A stretch of DNA of 64,000 bases from Clostridium sporogenes (lineage in GTDB: Bacteria; Bacillota; Clostridia; Clostridiales; Clostridiaceae): positions 1,054,001 to 1,118,000 of the forward strand of contig NZ_CP011663.1 of the NCBI RefSeq assembly GCF_001020205.1, in the 5' to 3' direction. Shown here one piece after another: positions 1 to 9,418 of this stretch (the first letter of the stretch is position 1; each line of letters opens with the position of its first letter). The translations under genes and the position numbers were made by a program. The notes beneath the pieces are model-generated. The model saw only the letters and a program-made list of their open reading frames with translations. It had not been told where the DNA came from and did not search any database.

Positions 1-74
1 TTATAAAAATTTTTGCAGCTTAATATTTGTAGTTTAATATTAGTAGAGAATATGTTTAAAGGAGGTGAAACATT

Positions 75-1103
75 ATGAAAAAAAAGCAGATATACGTATT
101 AGTTTTATTAGGAATATTAATATTATTATCAAGTTTAGGAATACATTATTATAAGAATAATAAAGCTTTTATGGGCATACTTTTTTCAGATGCATCAACT
201 AAAGACAGTGAACTAAAAATTTTAAATGAGAATTTCCATAATAAAAAAAGTATTAAATTAAATGCTATGGATGCTCCTATGGTATCATATATTAACAATT
301 CAGTATATATTCCCACTTCTCTTGATAATAAATTGTTTTATATAGATAATAATTTAAAAGTATCTGAAGAAAAAGTAGATGATGGAGCAAGCTTTGTTAG
401 AACTAAAAAAGATGGACAACTTATATTATTTAATCTTCCAAGAAATAAAATTAATGGGGATAATAATAGAGTGTATTTTTCTTGCAATAATAAAAAGAAT
501 GCACTTGATATTAAAAATTCCCTATTATTATGTGGAGATTTTGATAATAAATATATATATGTTGTAGGTGCAAAATTTGATAGTGATACGGATACAGAAA
601 CATATCTATTTATTATAGATAGATCTAATTTTAAATTGGTAGAGGAAAAGAAAATGCCTACTAATGTGAGAGTAATTTCAACAGAATTAATAGATAATAA
701 ATTATTTATCAGTGTTGATGCAAAAGTGGATTATTTTTTATATTATGATATTTTAGATAAAAAAATAAAAAAAATTAATTATAATAAATTAATTAAAAAT
801 AATTTAGATATAAGTAAAATAGTTTATGATGATAATAATATATTTTTAGTTTCATTTACAGGAGATATTGTGAAATTAGATAGAAAAAAGCTTCTTATAA
901 TTGATGTTAAAACTCTATATAACAGAAGAATAATTGGTGCTGATATTAAAGATAATAAACTATATTTATTAAATAAAGATGAGGAAAATAGAAAAGTTGC
1001 TAGAGTAAATGTGCTTGAGGCAAGCACTTTAAAACAAATAAAAGAAATATCAGTAGGGCCTATAAGGAATACTATGCCGCAAGATATTTTTATTTATAAA
1101 TAA
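75..1103 (+). CDS. Exported or membrane-anchored hypothetical protein, beta-propeller-like
   Basis: This 342-residue protein has a lysine-rich N-terminus followed by one hydrophobic segment (about residues 6-24), so it is probably anchored outside the membrane by an uncleaved signal. The rest has many short beta-strand-like blocks of the pattern 'hydrophobic-Asp-Asn-Lys-Leu-Tyr/Phe' (for example NSVYIPT, DNKLFYID, DNKLYLLNK), which suggests a PQQ/YncE-like propeller. The start is supported by a strong AAAGGAGGTG site 5-14 bases upstream. I do not recognise the family, and the function is unknown. The next gene is 240 bases away and probably independent. Confidence 0.75.
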   Translation: MKKKQIYVLVLLGILILLSSLGIHYYKNNKAFMGILFSDASTKDSELKILNENFHNKKSIKLNAMDAPMVSYINNSVYIPTSLDNKLFYIDNNLKVSEEKVDDGASFVRTKKDGQLILFNLPRNKINGDNNRVYFSCNNKKNALDIKNSLLLCGDFDNKYIYVVGAKFDSDTDTETYLFIIDRSNFKLVEEKKMPTNVRVISTELIDNKLFISVDAKVDYFLYYDILDKKIKKINYNKLIKNNLDISKIVYDDNNIFLVSFTGDIVKLDRKKLLIIDVKTLYNRRIIGADIKDNKLYLLNKDEENRKVARVNVLEASTLKQIKEISVGPIRNTMPQDIFIYK

Positions 1104-1346
1104 GTATGCTTTTATGAAATTTCCATTGACAATTAAGCTTTTTTAGTTTATTTACATTCACTTTGGAGTTTGCTACTATATAGATAATGATGGTAATAAT
1201 TATAATTTTTTATAAAATATAGATAAGATTAAGCTAGGTTATGCAAAGGAAGATTTTTATAAATTTATAAATAGAATGGGCAAAGTTTAAAATAGTTTTT
1301 AAGAAAAAGGTAAGTTGATTTAAAGTATAAATACAGGGGATATAAA

Positions 1347-2306
1347 ATGGGGAATTTTAAAGATTTTAATCTTAATTTAAAAAAAGTTAAAGGAACAGAG
1401 TCTGAAATAAGTATGAAGAAAATAGAGGAAAGGGCTAAAAAAATTGGATTAACTAATATTATAGGATATTTGTTGTTTTGGATTTTTCTTTATATATTGT
1501 CATATTTTAAGACTGATGAAAGCAGTATTTTACCTTATGATAGCTTAGCCTTATTTTTTGCATTTTTAATACCATCCATATTTATATTAAAAATTAACTT
1601 TAAAAAAATGTTTTTTAATAAAAATAAATTAAATATAAAGAGTAGAATTGCACTTATAATTATTTTTATTTCAATGTATTTAGTAGGAGCTACTATAGAT
1701 CATTTTTTAGGTAAGTCTTTAAATCTCGATAGTCTTAAAAGTGATCCATTTTTAAATTTAAATTTTAAAATGATGATTATTAGGGGAATTATAGTTTCCA
1801 TTACAGAAGAAATTATATTTAGAGGAATTATTTTAGAAAACTTACGGGAATTTGGAGATGGTTTTGCTATAATTTGCTCTTCAGCAATTTTTGGGTTAAT
1901 ACATCAATTTAGAATGATCCATGCATTTGTTGCAGGGGTATTTATGGGGGTGCTATATGTGATAACTGGGAATTTAAGAAGTTCTATATGTTTTCATATA
2001 TTTATGAATTTAGTGTTGACGATTATTCTTTATATATTGCATAGTATGTTTCCAACCATTGGTTATGATATAGCTATGGTTATTTTAACTACTTTTTTTC
2101 TTGTAATAGGAATCATAGTTTTTAATGTTTCAAGAAAGAAAAATAAAGAAATAAAGAATTTTAATATCAATAAGTTATGTAGTATATTAAGAAAAATAAG
2201 AGATGATAAGGAAAAATATAAAGTTTTTTTTGGAGAGGCAATGGTGCTTTTAATTATTCTTATTACTATTGGAAGTATAGTAGTAGAAATTTTGAAAGTT
2301 ATTTGA
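1347..2306 (+). CDS. CPBP-family intramembrane metalloprotease (CaaX/Abi type)
   Basis: This is a 319-residue membrane protein with about eight hydrophobic segments. The three CPBP (PF02517) signatures are present: EEIIFRG (about residues 153-159), a histidine block with the pattern HQFRMIHAFVAG (about 185-197) and HIFMN (about 216). The conserved Glu-Glu-x-x-x-Arg and His residues are the proposed metal-binding active site. Family members process prenylated proteins or bacteriocins, or act in self-immunity. The neighbouring ABC exporter and two-component system fit a peptide stress or immunity role, but that is inference. A charged extension of about 60 residues follows the last core motif region and ends in a final membrane segment. 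GGGGA lies just upstream of the ATG. Confidence 0.9.
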   Translation: MGNFKDFNLNLKKVKGTESEISMKKIEERAKKIGLTNIIGYLLFWIFLYILSYFKTDESSILPYDSLALFFAFLIPSIFILKINFKKMFFNKNKLNIKSRIALIIIFISMYLVGATIDHFLGKSLNLDSLKSDPFLNLNFKMMIIRGIIVSITEEIIFRGIILENLREFGDGFAIICSSAIFGLIHQFRMIHAFVAGVFMGVLYVITGNLRSSICFHIFMNLVLTIILYILHSMFPTIGYDIAMVILTTFFLVIGIIVFNVSRKKNKEIKNFNINKLCSILRKIRDDKEKYKVFFGEAMVLLIILITIGSIVVEILKVI

Positions 2307-2407
2307 TGATAATAATATAGTAGGTTCAATTTATGGAATAATACAGTGGGATTTAATGAATTTAAATGTATCAAAGATATTATAAAAAGAAAGGTAAAAT
2401 GAATCTT

Positions 2408-2620
2408 TTATAGATTTATTTTATCTTCTTTTTTTATAGAATTTATGTCCTTTAAAGTAAAGTTACTTTTAAAGGATTTAATTTTGTTCTCAAAGGGGTT
2501 TTTGATTTTCCAAATAGAGAAATTAGTATTTTTCTTTATTATTTTTTCCATAGATACTTCAGGATAAGTTTTATCAACATCTTTAATTTTATTTGTAGTT
2601 TCTTTTAAAGTTATAACTTT
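2408..2620 (-). pseudogene. Decayed C-terminal remnant of a siderophore-type ABC binding protein
   Basis: Read on the minus strand, this stretch encodes a chain that aligns with the intact binding protein at 10498-11520. It has ETTNKIKDVDK, then a jump directly to YPEVSMEKIIKKN, then FENKIKSF and LKDINSIKK, ending at a stop. The intact gene has ETTDKIKNVDK, about 45 further residues, YPEVSMEEIIKRN, FENKVKAL and LKDVNAIKN. The remnant has therefore lost its N-terminal two thirds, the 45-residue internal block and a second block between KKN and FEN. No start or ribosome-binding site remains. The rest of the gap from 2307 to 2755 holds nothing else recognisable. Confidence 0.8.
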
Positions 2621-2755
2621 TGTAAGGTTTATTTAAGATTAGATTTAATAAGCTGTAAGTTAGTGAAACTATAATAATAATTGTTCCAAGGAAAAAGGAT
2701 AAAAAATAAAAAAATTATAAAATATAATGAACTTAATAAATTAGGAGGAAAAAGT

Positions 2756-3775
2756 ATGATTGGTTGGGAGATAAAAAAAATAGCAAAATCAAAAATTGCT
2801 TTAATTGCAATAGCAATCTTTATTCTTTTAACATCCATAATGGCAATAGTAAAACCAACTTTGGAGGATGAAATAAAGCATGTAAATGAACAGCATGAAA
2901 CAGTTGTAGATAAAAGATCACCTATTGTAATTGGTAAAGAAAATTTTAATAAAAAAATTGATGGGTTAGTAGAAGCCTCTAAATCTAATGGAAAAGATCC
3001 TATGGAAAAAAGGATGGCAGAGGATTCTAAAAAGAAAATAGAAAATATAAAAGATAATGAATATAAAGAGGTTAATTTTTGGAAGGTATTTAGTTATAGA
3101 AGCACTCATCCAGTTGCTAGTTTCTTTATGTTAATAATGATCATGTTGATTGTTAGTAATATTTATATTAATGAAAAGATATCATCCGTAGATAATTTGA
3201 TTTTAGCATCTAAAAATAAATTTAAATGTTTATATTCAAAAATGTTTTTAGCTATATTAATACCTGTTATATTTTATTCAGTATACTTAGGATTGGAATT
3301 TTTAATGAGCATAATTCAATATGGTACGCCAGTAAATGGAAATTTGCAAGCCTTTAGAATAGTTGATAATTTTATTCTTCTAAAGGGTGATCCAACAATA
3401 GTAAATTATGTTTTATCAAAAATTTCTGTAATGTATTTGGTATTAATAAATATATCTTTAGTTATATTCTTATTTTCATCTACATTAAATAATTCTTTAG
3501 CAGTAATAAGTGGTGGAGCTATATTTATTGTATTGGGTAAAGTATGTATGCTTATAAAGTTCTTACCTAAAAAACTATTAATGATATTAGACAAAGTTAA
3601 TTATATTGATATGATTAGTTATTTTGATATAAATATAGGAATGAACTGGGGCAATATATCTATAATGGGTAATAATTTTGATCTTATAAATTTTTCAATA
3701 GGAATAGTTGCTTCAATAATAATACTTAGTACTTTATTAATAATAATAAACTTTAAAAAATTTATAACTAATTAA
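2756..3775 (+). CDS. ABC transporter permease subunit (BcrB/ABC-2 type)
   Basis: This is a 339-residue membrane protein: one N-terminal membrane segment, a hydrophilic charged external loop (about residues 40-120), then about five more segments. This shape is typical of ABC-2 type permeases of antimicrobial-peptide exporters. I place the start at 2756 because AGGAGG lies 6 bases upstream; an in-frame start at 2681 lacks such a site. It is the first gene of a three-gene operon (permease, ATPase, permease). The exporter probably moves or detoxifies a hydrophobic compound or peptide; the substrate cannot be read from the sequence. Confidence 0.85.
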   Translation: MIGWEIKKIAKSKIALIAIAIFILLTSIMAIVKPTLEDEIKHVNEQHETVVDKRSPIVIGKENFNKKIDGLVEASKSNGKDPMEKRMAEDSKKKIENIKDNEYKEVNFWKVFSYRSTHPVASFFMLIMIMLIVSNIYINEKISSVDNLILASKNKFKCLYSKMFLAILIPVIFYSVYLGLEFLMSIIQYGTPVNGNLQAFRIVDNFILLKGDPTIVNYVLSKISVMYLVLINISLVIFLFSSTLNNSLAVISGGAIFIVLGKVCMLIKFLPKKLLMILDKVNYIDMISYFDINIGMNWGNISIMGNNFDLINFSIGIVASIIILSTLLIIINFKKFITN

Positions 3776-3795
3776 AATATATGGAGGAATGGAAA

Positions 3796-4683
3796 ATGAA
3801 TAAATTAGAAATAAAAAATTTAAATAAAAGATTTGGAGTAAAAAAGGCTACTGATGATATAACAATAACTTTAGAAAATGGAGTTTATGGATTATTAGGA
3901 CCTAATGGAGCAGGAAAAACAACTTTAATGAAACAAATAACAACTTTATTAACACCAGATAGCGGAGAAATAATTTTCAATGGGAAAAATGTTAAAGAAA
4001 ATGAAGATGAATATAGAGGATATATAGGATACCTACCACAGGATTTCGAAGCATATAAGAATTTTTCAGCTAAAGAATTTTTAAGTTATATGGCCGCATT
4101 AAAAGGATTAGATAAGAGACAAGCCAAGGATAAAATTGATGAACTTTTACACTTAGTTGGATTATATGATGTTAGAAATAAAAAAGTAGGAAAATTTTCA
4201 GGAGGTATGAAAAGAAGAGTTGGAATTGCACAGGTTTTATTAAATGATCCCCAAATAATGGTATTAGATGAACCTACAGCAGGGTTGGATCCACAAGAAA
4301 GAAGCAGATTTAGAAATCTTATAGCGGATATATCAAGGGATAAAATAATAATTTTATCTACTCACATAATTTCAGATATTGAATCTGTGGCTAAAGAAAC
4401 AATAATGATAAAAAATGGTACACTTTTAATGCAAGGCACTCATGAAGATATATTACGAGGTATGAAAAATAGGGTATATGTAATAAGAACTAAAGATGAA
4501 AGAGAAATTGCACAAATACAACAAAAATATAAAATAGTTAATTTCCAAAGGGGAATAGACCATACTGAAGTTAGAGTTGTGTCAGAAACAATACCTAGTT
4601 TTAAGGATGTAGATATTGCTACTCCAAAATTTGAAGATGTATATATGTTTTACTTTGATTTAGAAGATACTAAGGAGGTTTAA
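3796..4683 (+). CDS. ABC transporter ATP-binding protein (BcrA/CcmA type)
   Basis: This 295-residue ATPase has a complete set of motifs: Walker A GPNGAGKTT (about residue 36), signature FSGGMKRR (about 135), Walker B MVLDEPTAGLDP (about 155) and the H-loop in LSTHIISD. A C-terminal domain of about 80 residues follows, as in BcrA-like drug exporters. The start is taken at 3796 because GGAGG sits 8 bases upstream; the longer frame from 3781 would place the ribosome-binding site inside the gene. It works with the flanking permeases; the downstream ribosome-binding site AAGGAGG overlaps the end of this gene, showing translational linkage. Confidence 0.93.
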   Translation: MNKLEIKNLNKRFGVKKATDDITITLENGVYGLLGPNGAGKTTLMKQITTLLTPDSGEIIFNGKNVKENEDEYRGYIGYLPQDFEAYKNFSAKEFLSYMAALKGLDKRQAKDKIDELLHLVGLYDVRNKKVGKFSGGMKRRVGIAQVLLNDPQIMVLDEPTAGLDPQERSRFRNLIADISRDKIIILSTHIISDIESVAKETIMIKNGTLLMQGTHEDILRGMKNRVYVIRTKDEREIAQIQQKYKIVNFQRGIDHTEVRVVSETIPSFKDVDIATPKFEDVYMFYFDLEDTKEV

Positions 4684-4686
4684 ATA

Positions 4687-5463
4687 ATGGGGAGAATTAT
4701 AAAATTTGAAATGAAAAAAATGTTATTAAGATTAGGGGTTATAATTCCTTGGATTTTAGTAGCCATGCTTTCAACAATTCTATTGGGTACTGCAGGAAAT
4801 GATGTTGTTGAAATTTATTCAAGTGTATTTGATAAAAGTTATGGTATAGCTCCATTAATAGGATTATTGACTTTTACAATTGTTTCAGGATCATATACTA
4901 AAGAATATGATAACAATATGGTAGGACTTATAAATAGTACAGAGAATGGTAAGAGGAATATAGTGAAAGCTAAAGCAATAGCAGCTGGAATATCTACTTC
5001 TATAGTTAATCTATCAATTATTTTAATAATATATTTAAGTGCCTTAAGAAAAACTGGTGGAAAAGGATTAGATCTTCCATTAAAATCATTATGGTATTTT
5101 GAGAAGAGCGGATCAAATATTAAAGTTTATCAAATGATGATTCTTATGATTTTAACTATAATAGTAGGATCTTTTATATTTGCACAAATTGGATTGTATT
5201 TGTCATCAATAAGTAAATCAGCAGTTATACCATTTATATTCGGTGGATTAATAATGGGAATACCATACTTATTAGAAGGATTTCTTGTACGCGCAGGTAA
5301 CAATGGTAGTATTTTACCTTATACACCACTTTGGGGAATGTATTCTTGTCAAATTGTAAGATATAAGGCTTCTATGGGCATGGCATTAGGAACTTTAGCA
5401 ATAATATTTATAATTGCTATGACAGTATTATCAAAAGCAAGTAATAAGTCCTTTTCGAAATAA
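4687..5463 (+). CDS. ABC transporter permease subunit
   Basis: This 258-residue protein has six predicted membrane segments and a short polar loop after the first, like ABC-2 permeases. It begins 3 bases after the ATPase stop, with AAGGAGG overlapping that stop region, so the two are co-translated. With the permease at 2756 it would form a heteromeric membrane channel. The two-component system at 5977-8110 lies about 500 bases downstream in the same direction and may control this exporter, as in bacitracin or lantibiotic resistance loci (inference from gene order). Confidence 0.88.
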   Translation: MGRIIKFEMKKMLLRLGVIIPWILVAMLSTILLGTAGNDVVEIYSSVFDKSYGIAPLIGLLTFTIVSGSYTKEYDNNMVGLINSTENGKRNIVKAKAIAAGISTSIVNLSIILIIYLSALRKTGGKGLDLPLKSLWYFEKSGSNIKVYQMMILMILTIIVGSFIFAQIGLYLSSISKSAVIPFIFGGLIMGIPYLLEGFLVRAGNNGSILPYTPLWGMYSCQIVRYKASMGMALGTLAIIFIIAMTVLSKASNKSFSK

Positions 5464-5477
5464 AAAATTATGTTTTA

Positions 5478-5620
5478 AAAAATATTTAATTTTAATATTG
5501 TAAAAATAAAAATACACTAATAAACAGACTCCTTTCCCTAAGCAGTTAAAAGGCTTACTCATATGTTTATTACGTGTATTTTTTTATCTTTTCTTACATT
5601 AAAATTAAATCTATTTTAGT
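5478..5620. repeat. Dispersed repeat family D, copy 1 (MITE-like, hairpin-forming)
   Basis: The ends are inverted versions of TTTAATTTTAAT / ATTAAAATTAAATCTATT. Inside is a second stem (AAAAATACAC-TAATAAACA at 5508-5526 against TGTTTATTACGTGTATTTTT at 5564-5583) followed by T residues, so this copy may also act as terminator of the ABC exporter operon. Related copies are at 15229-15347, 38234-38398 and 42829-42893. The right half of this copy matches the right half of the 38-kb copy (CATATG-TTATT, then TTTTTTATCTTT, then the terminal repeat). Bases 5621-5976 hold no further feature I can support apart from the region ahead of the next gene. Confidence 0.65.
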
Positions 5621-5976
5621 GTAACAGAGATTTATAATTTTTATACTGTGTATAAGCACTGCTATGGATCGTAGTAAATTTTTATCTTAAAAAATAAGGA
5701 TTTCCCTTAAAGGATAAGAACTACAATAAAAAGAAACAAAGTTTCTAAAAGCTTTGTTTATAAGATTCATATGGAGACAAGGAATTATTTTAAACAAATT
5801 CCAATTCAACATAAGGATTATTTGTTGCAGATTTTATAAAAATATGTTGTTACGGTTTAATATAATTGATATAATGTTTAAAATTTTGTTATACTAAAAA
5901 TAAGTTTGTTATAATAAATTTAAGCTAATAAAAATTTAAATTTATACTAAATTTAAAAAGAAAAAGAGGGAGTTAC

Positions 5977-6699
5977 ATGGATATAATATCTCTAAATAAT
6001 AAAAAAATACTAATAATTGATGATGAAGAGGATATAGTTAGATTAATAAGAACAGTACTTAAAAAAGAAGGATTCCAAAATATATATTATGCTACAAACT
6101 TAGAAGATGGGTTAAAAGAGTTTAATAAAGTAGAACCAGATATTTTAATTTTAGATGTTATGCTACCAGATGGGGAAGGGTATGAATTATGTAAAACCAT
6201 AAGAGCTAAATCTAAGGTTCCTATATTATTTTTATCTGCTAAGGGTGAAGAAATAGATAAAATATTAGGATTTGCTATAGGGGGAGATGATTATATAACT
6301 AAGCCTTTCAGTACAAAGGAATTAGCTTATAGAGTAAAAGCCCATTTAAGAAGATATTCTTATGTAGATGAAGTTAAGGAAGAAAAAAATATTTTATCCT
6401 TTGGGCCCTTTGAGCTAAATATAAGTAAGGCAGAATTTAAAAGAGATGGGGAAATTATAGAATTAAAACCTAAAGAACTAGCATTAATAACTTTTTTTGC
6501 AAAACATCCAAATCAGATAATAAGTAAAGAAAAAATTTGTGATAATGTTTGGGGAGAAGATTATTATGGATTTGATAATACTATAATGGTTCACATTAGA
6601 AGACTTAGAGAAAAAATTGAAAAGGAACCATCAAGACCAGAATATTTAATAAATGTTAAAGGATTAGGATACAAATTGGTGATAAAAAATGAAAAATAA
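5977..6699 (+). CDS. OmpR/PhoB-family response regulator
   Basis: This is a 240-residue two-domain regulator. The receiver domain (about residues 1-125) has the acidic pair IDDEED, the phospho-acceptor Asp in ILDVMLP (about residue 58), the Ser in LSAKG and the Lys in TKPF. The winged-helix DNA-binding domain (about 140-235) ends with the usual LINVKGLGYKL. AGAGGGAG precedes the ATG. The gene overlaps the downstream kinase by 11 bases, so the two are co-translated as a two-component system. The likely target is the ABC exporter just upstream; no operator was identified by eye. Confidence 0.95.
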   Translation: MDIISLNNKKILIIDDEEDIVRLIRTVLKKEGFQNIYYATNLEDGLKEFNKVEPDILILDVMLPDGEGYELCKTIRAKSKVPILFLSAKGEEIDKILGFAIGGDDYITKPFSTKELAYRVKAHLRRYSYVDEVKEEKNILSFGPFELNISKAEFKRDGEIIELKPKELALITFFAKHPNQIISKEKICDNVWGEDYYGFDNTIMVHIRRLREKIEKEPSRPEYLINVKGLGYKLVIKNEK

Positions 6700-8110
6700 T
6701 ATGAAGTGGAGAATTACAGGCAGATTTTTAGTAACAGTTATTTGTGTAGTTATAACTGTAGTCATAATAAATATTGTATCTTTAATTGGACTCGCAATTT
6801 ATAGAAATGCTAATGAGATTAGTTCTAAAAAATATAAAATTGAAGACTTAGTTAGAAATTTTTCTTCGAATATTAAAGAAGCAGATAATAAAATATATAT
6901 TGATGATAAAGGCAAAGCTATATTAGATAGTAACAATGGTTGGATACAGATTATAGATGCTAACAATAATGAAGTTTATAGTTATAAAAAGCCTTCTTAT
7001 ATAAAAAATAAGCCTACTGCTGCAGAAATAGTAAATTTACATAAATATAAAACTTCTGATAAGCAAAGCGAATTATCTACTAATTTTGTATATGAAAAAA
7101 AAATAGGAAATAAAAGATTAACTTATATTATGGGACTTCAGAATAATGATATAAATAAATATGTAGTCACTACTAAAAACTCAGAAGTAATTCAACTTAT
7201 AAAATCTGCTACAATAATAATTATTATTGTAGATGGAATTATAGCCTTAATTTTTGGATACCTTTTTATTAGAAAATTAACTAATCCTTTAGGGGAGATA
7301 TTGCTAGGCGTAAAAAAATTAGAAAATGAAGAATATGATTTATATTATGAGCCTAAAGGAATGTATAATGATTTATATTATAGTTTAAATAATTTATCAG
7401 ATAGATTACAAGAGAATAAAAGGAATAGAAAAAAGCTAGATAATATGAGAGAAGAATGGATTTCAAACATTTCTCATGATATAAAAACCCCATTAGCTTC
7501 TATTCAAGGCTATGCAGAAATAATAAAAGATGAAGACTATGATTTTACAAAAGAGGAAATAGGAGAGTACGCTGAAATCATAGAAAATAAATCTAAATAT
7601 ATTAAAGAATTAGTAGAAGATTTAAACCTATCTACTAGATTAAAAAATAATACTTTAACTTTAAATAAGGAAAAGATTAATCTAGCTAATTTAATAAAGG
7701 ATATTATAATAGATATATTAAATGATACTAGATATGAAAATAGAGAAATAGATTTTCATTGTGAGAATGACAATATTGAAATAAATGGAGACAAAATTCT
7801 TATAAGAAGAGCTATAATTAATATTTTATTTAATGCTATTGTGCACAATAGTGAAGATGTAAAGATAAATGTTACACTAAAAAAACAGGATAAGATAAGT
7901 ATAATTATTGAAGACAATGGCAGGGGAATAAAAGGGGAAGAGTTAAATAGAATTTTTGATAGATATTATAGAGGAACTAATACAGGAGAGAGACATAAAG
8001 GTTCTGGATTAGGAATGGCTATATCAAAAGAAACAATTGTTGCCCATGGAGGAAATATAACTATTGGAAGCGAACTAGGTAAGGGAACCAAAGTAAATAT
8101 ATTATTGTAA
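6689..8110 (+). CDS. Membrane sensor histidine kinase
   Basis: This 473-residue partner kinase overlaps the response regulator gene by 11 bases. Domains in order: membrane segment (about 12-35), external sensor of about 130 residues, second membrane segment (about 170-195), HAMP linker, dimerisation domain with phospho-acceptor His in SNISHDIKTPL (about 260), and ATPase domain with the N box (NILFNAIVHNS), DNGRGI and the G box GSGLGMAI. The N box has an atypical His-Asn in place of the common NA-x-K/R-Y. The external sensor is of ordinary size, so direct ligand detection is likely, unlike kinases that sense through the transporter. The ligand is unknown. Confidence 0.94.
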   Translation: MKNNMKWRITGRFLVTVICVVITVVIINIVSLIGLAIYRNANEISSKKYKIEDLVRNFSSNIKEADNKIYIDDKGKAILDSNNGWIQIIDANNNEVYSYKKPSYIKNKPTAAEIVNLHKYKTSDKQSELSTNFVYEKKIGNKRLTYIMGLQNNDINKYVVTTKNSEVIQLIKSATIIIIIVDGIIALIFGYLFIRKLTNPLGEILLGVKKLENEEYDLYYEPKGMYNDLYYSLNNLSDRLQENKRNRKKLDNMREEWISNISHDIKTPLASIQGYAEIIKDEDYDFTKEEIGEYAEIIENKSKYIKELVEDLNLSTRLKNNTLTLNKEKINLANLIKDIIIDILNDTRYENREIDFHCENDNIEINGDKILIRRAIINILFNAIVHNSEDVKINVTLKKQDKISIIIEDNGRGIKGEELNRIFDRYYRGTNTGERHKGSGLGMAISKETIVAHGGNITIGSELGKGTKVNILL

Positions 8111-8207
8111 CATAAAAAGTATTTTTAAAGAAAATAAATATCTAGAAAAATAAATAGAATACTTTATTTGTGAACTAATATTTAAGCGTGAAGTAAACGG
8201 GACTTTT
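8111..8207 (-). repeat. Dispersed repeat family B, half copy
   Basis: On the minus strand this reads as one arm of the family B palindrome seen complete at 24460-24720. Shared blocks include TTAAATATTAGTTCACAAAT, AAAGTATTCTA and TTTCTAGATAT. It lies directly after the kinase stop. Bases 8208-8404 between this and the family A element show no feature I can support. Confidence 0.7.
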
Positions 8208-8404
8208 GTTTAGATGAAAGAGTACTTTGGGAAGAGTACAGATACAATTAGCAATGGACAATTGACAATAATCAGATATTATTCAGTATTTTTTTAATAT
8301 ATACCGAATTTTAATATACTAAAGTTTATAGTTAGAGTATAGATGGGGAAGGATTCTATTCTACTTTGTTATGTAAAACCTACAATTTTAGTTTTAGAAC
8401 TTTA

Positions 8405-8649
8405 AAAGGGGATACAAACTTCCCTTGGTTTAAAAATATGGATATATGGTGTAACAGGCATCCGAACGAGTTTAGAGATTTTTAGCTGTTTTTTCAAAAT
8501 ATATGTATCTTCTAAATTATTGTTTGAGTGTTCAGCGAGTTATAATTTAGAAGCATATATTTTAAGAAAAAACAGCTTAGAATCTCTTATCGAAGTGAGT
8601 GCCTGGTATACTATATATCCTTTTTTAGACCAAGGGTGTAGTTACCCTT
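8405..8649. repeat. Dispersed repeat family A, copy 1: very long imperfect hairpin
   Basis: About 245 bases fold into one long imperfect stem. Outer pairs are AAGGG...CCCTT and CCCTTGG...CCAAGGG; inner pairs include GGATATA/TATATCC, CAGGCA/TGCCTG, AGAGAT/ATCTCT, AGCTGTTTTTT/AAAAAACAGCT and TTCTAAATTAT/ATAATTTAGAA. The apex (about 8520-8541) is GTTTGAGTGTTCAGCGAGTT and is conserved in the other copies. The element fills the convergent junction and its 3' end touches the stop codon of the minus-strand ATPase gene, so it could stop transcription from both sides or shape mRNA ends. Confidence 0.85.
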
Positions 8650-9418
8650 ATTTACAACAAGTTAGATAACTCACATTTAGCTTGTTATTATATGGATTTC
8701 TATAAATATGAGCTTCTACTTCAAAAACTTCTCTAAACATTTCCTCTGTAAATACTTTTTCTACAGGGCCATGGGTAACTATTTTACCTTTCTTCATTAC
8801 ATATATATAGTCACAGAATGTAGCGGCTATATTCATATCATGAAGGGTTGTAAAAGTTGTAATATCCAAATGTCTTAACATATGAATTATTTGAAGTTGA
8901 TATTTTATATCTAAGTGGTTAGTAGGTTCATCTAATACTATGAGATCTGTATTTTGGCATAATGCCATAGCTATCATAACCCTTTGTTTTTCACCACCAG
9001 ATAAACTTAAAAAACTTCTGTTTCCGCATTCTTCAAGGCCTACATTTTTTAGAGATTTTTCTATAAGTTTTTCATCATCCTCATCTACACTTGCAAATCG
9101 ATTGTTAGAAGAAAATCTTCCCATAGCTACTATTTCTTTTACACTAAAATCAAATTCTAATGAATGTTCTTGCATAACTACAGCCATAAGTTTAGAAAGT
9201 TCTTTATTTTTCATTCCATAGATATTCTTATCATCTATATATACAGATCCTGCTTTAGGAGTTAAATATCTATATATATTTTTTAATAATGTAGTTTTTC
9301 CGCAGCCATTTGGGCCTATTAATCCAACAAAATGGTTTTTCTCTACATTTAAGTCTATTCCACGTAAAAGTTCTTTTGAACCTATATCATATTTTATACC
9401 TTCTAATTTTAATTTCAT
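8648..9418 (-). CDS. ABC importer ATP-binding protein (FecE/BtuD type)
   Basis: This 256-residue ATPase has Walker A GPNGCGKTT (about residues 35-43), signature LSLSGGEKQR (about 138-147), Walker B LIVLDEPTNHLD (about 160) and the H-loop in TTLHDMNIA. The 'DEPTNHLD' form and length are typical of iron-siderophore, heme and cobalamin importers. Its start codon abuts the stop of the permease gene, and it is the last gene of a binding protein-permease-ATPase operon on the minus strand. The substrate class (iron complex or corrinoid) is inferred from the family, not read from the sequence. Confidence 0.94.
   Translation of the reverse strand: MKLKLEGIKYDIGSKELLRGIDLNVEKNHFVGLIGPNGCGKTTLLKNIYRYLTPKAGSVYIDDKNIYGMKNKELSKLMAVVMQEHSLEFDFSVKEIVAMGRFSSNNRFASVDEDDEKLIEKSLKNVGLEECGNRSFLSLSGGEKQRVMIAMALCQNTDLIVLDEPTNHLDIKYQLQIIHMLRHLDITTFTTLHDMNIAATFCDYIYVMKKGKIVTHGPVEKVFTEEMFREVFEVEAHIYRNPYNNKLNVSYLTCCK

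Noticed and set aside
1200..1290. Frame reading KIKLGYAKEDFYKFINRMGK near 1215-1290
   Set aside because: It is too short, lacks a start and ribosome-binding site, and matches no family I recognise.
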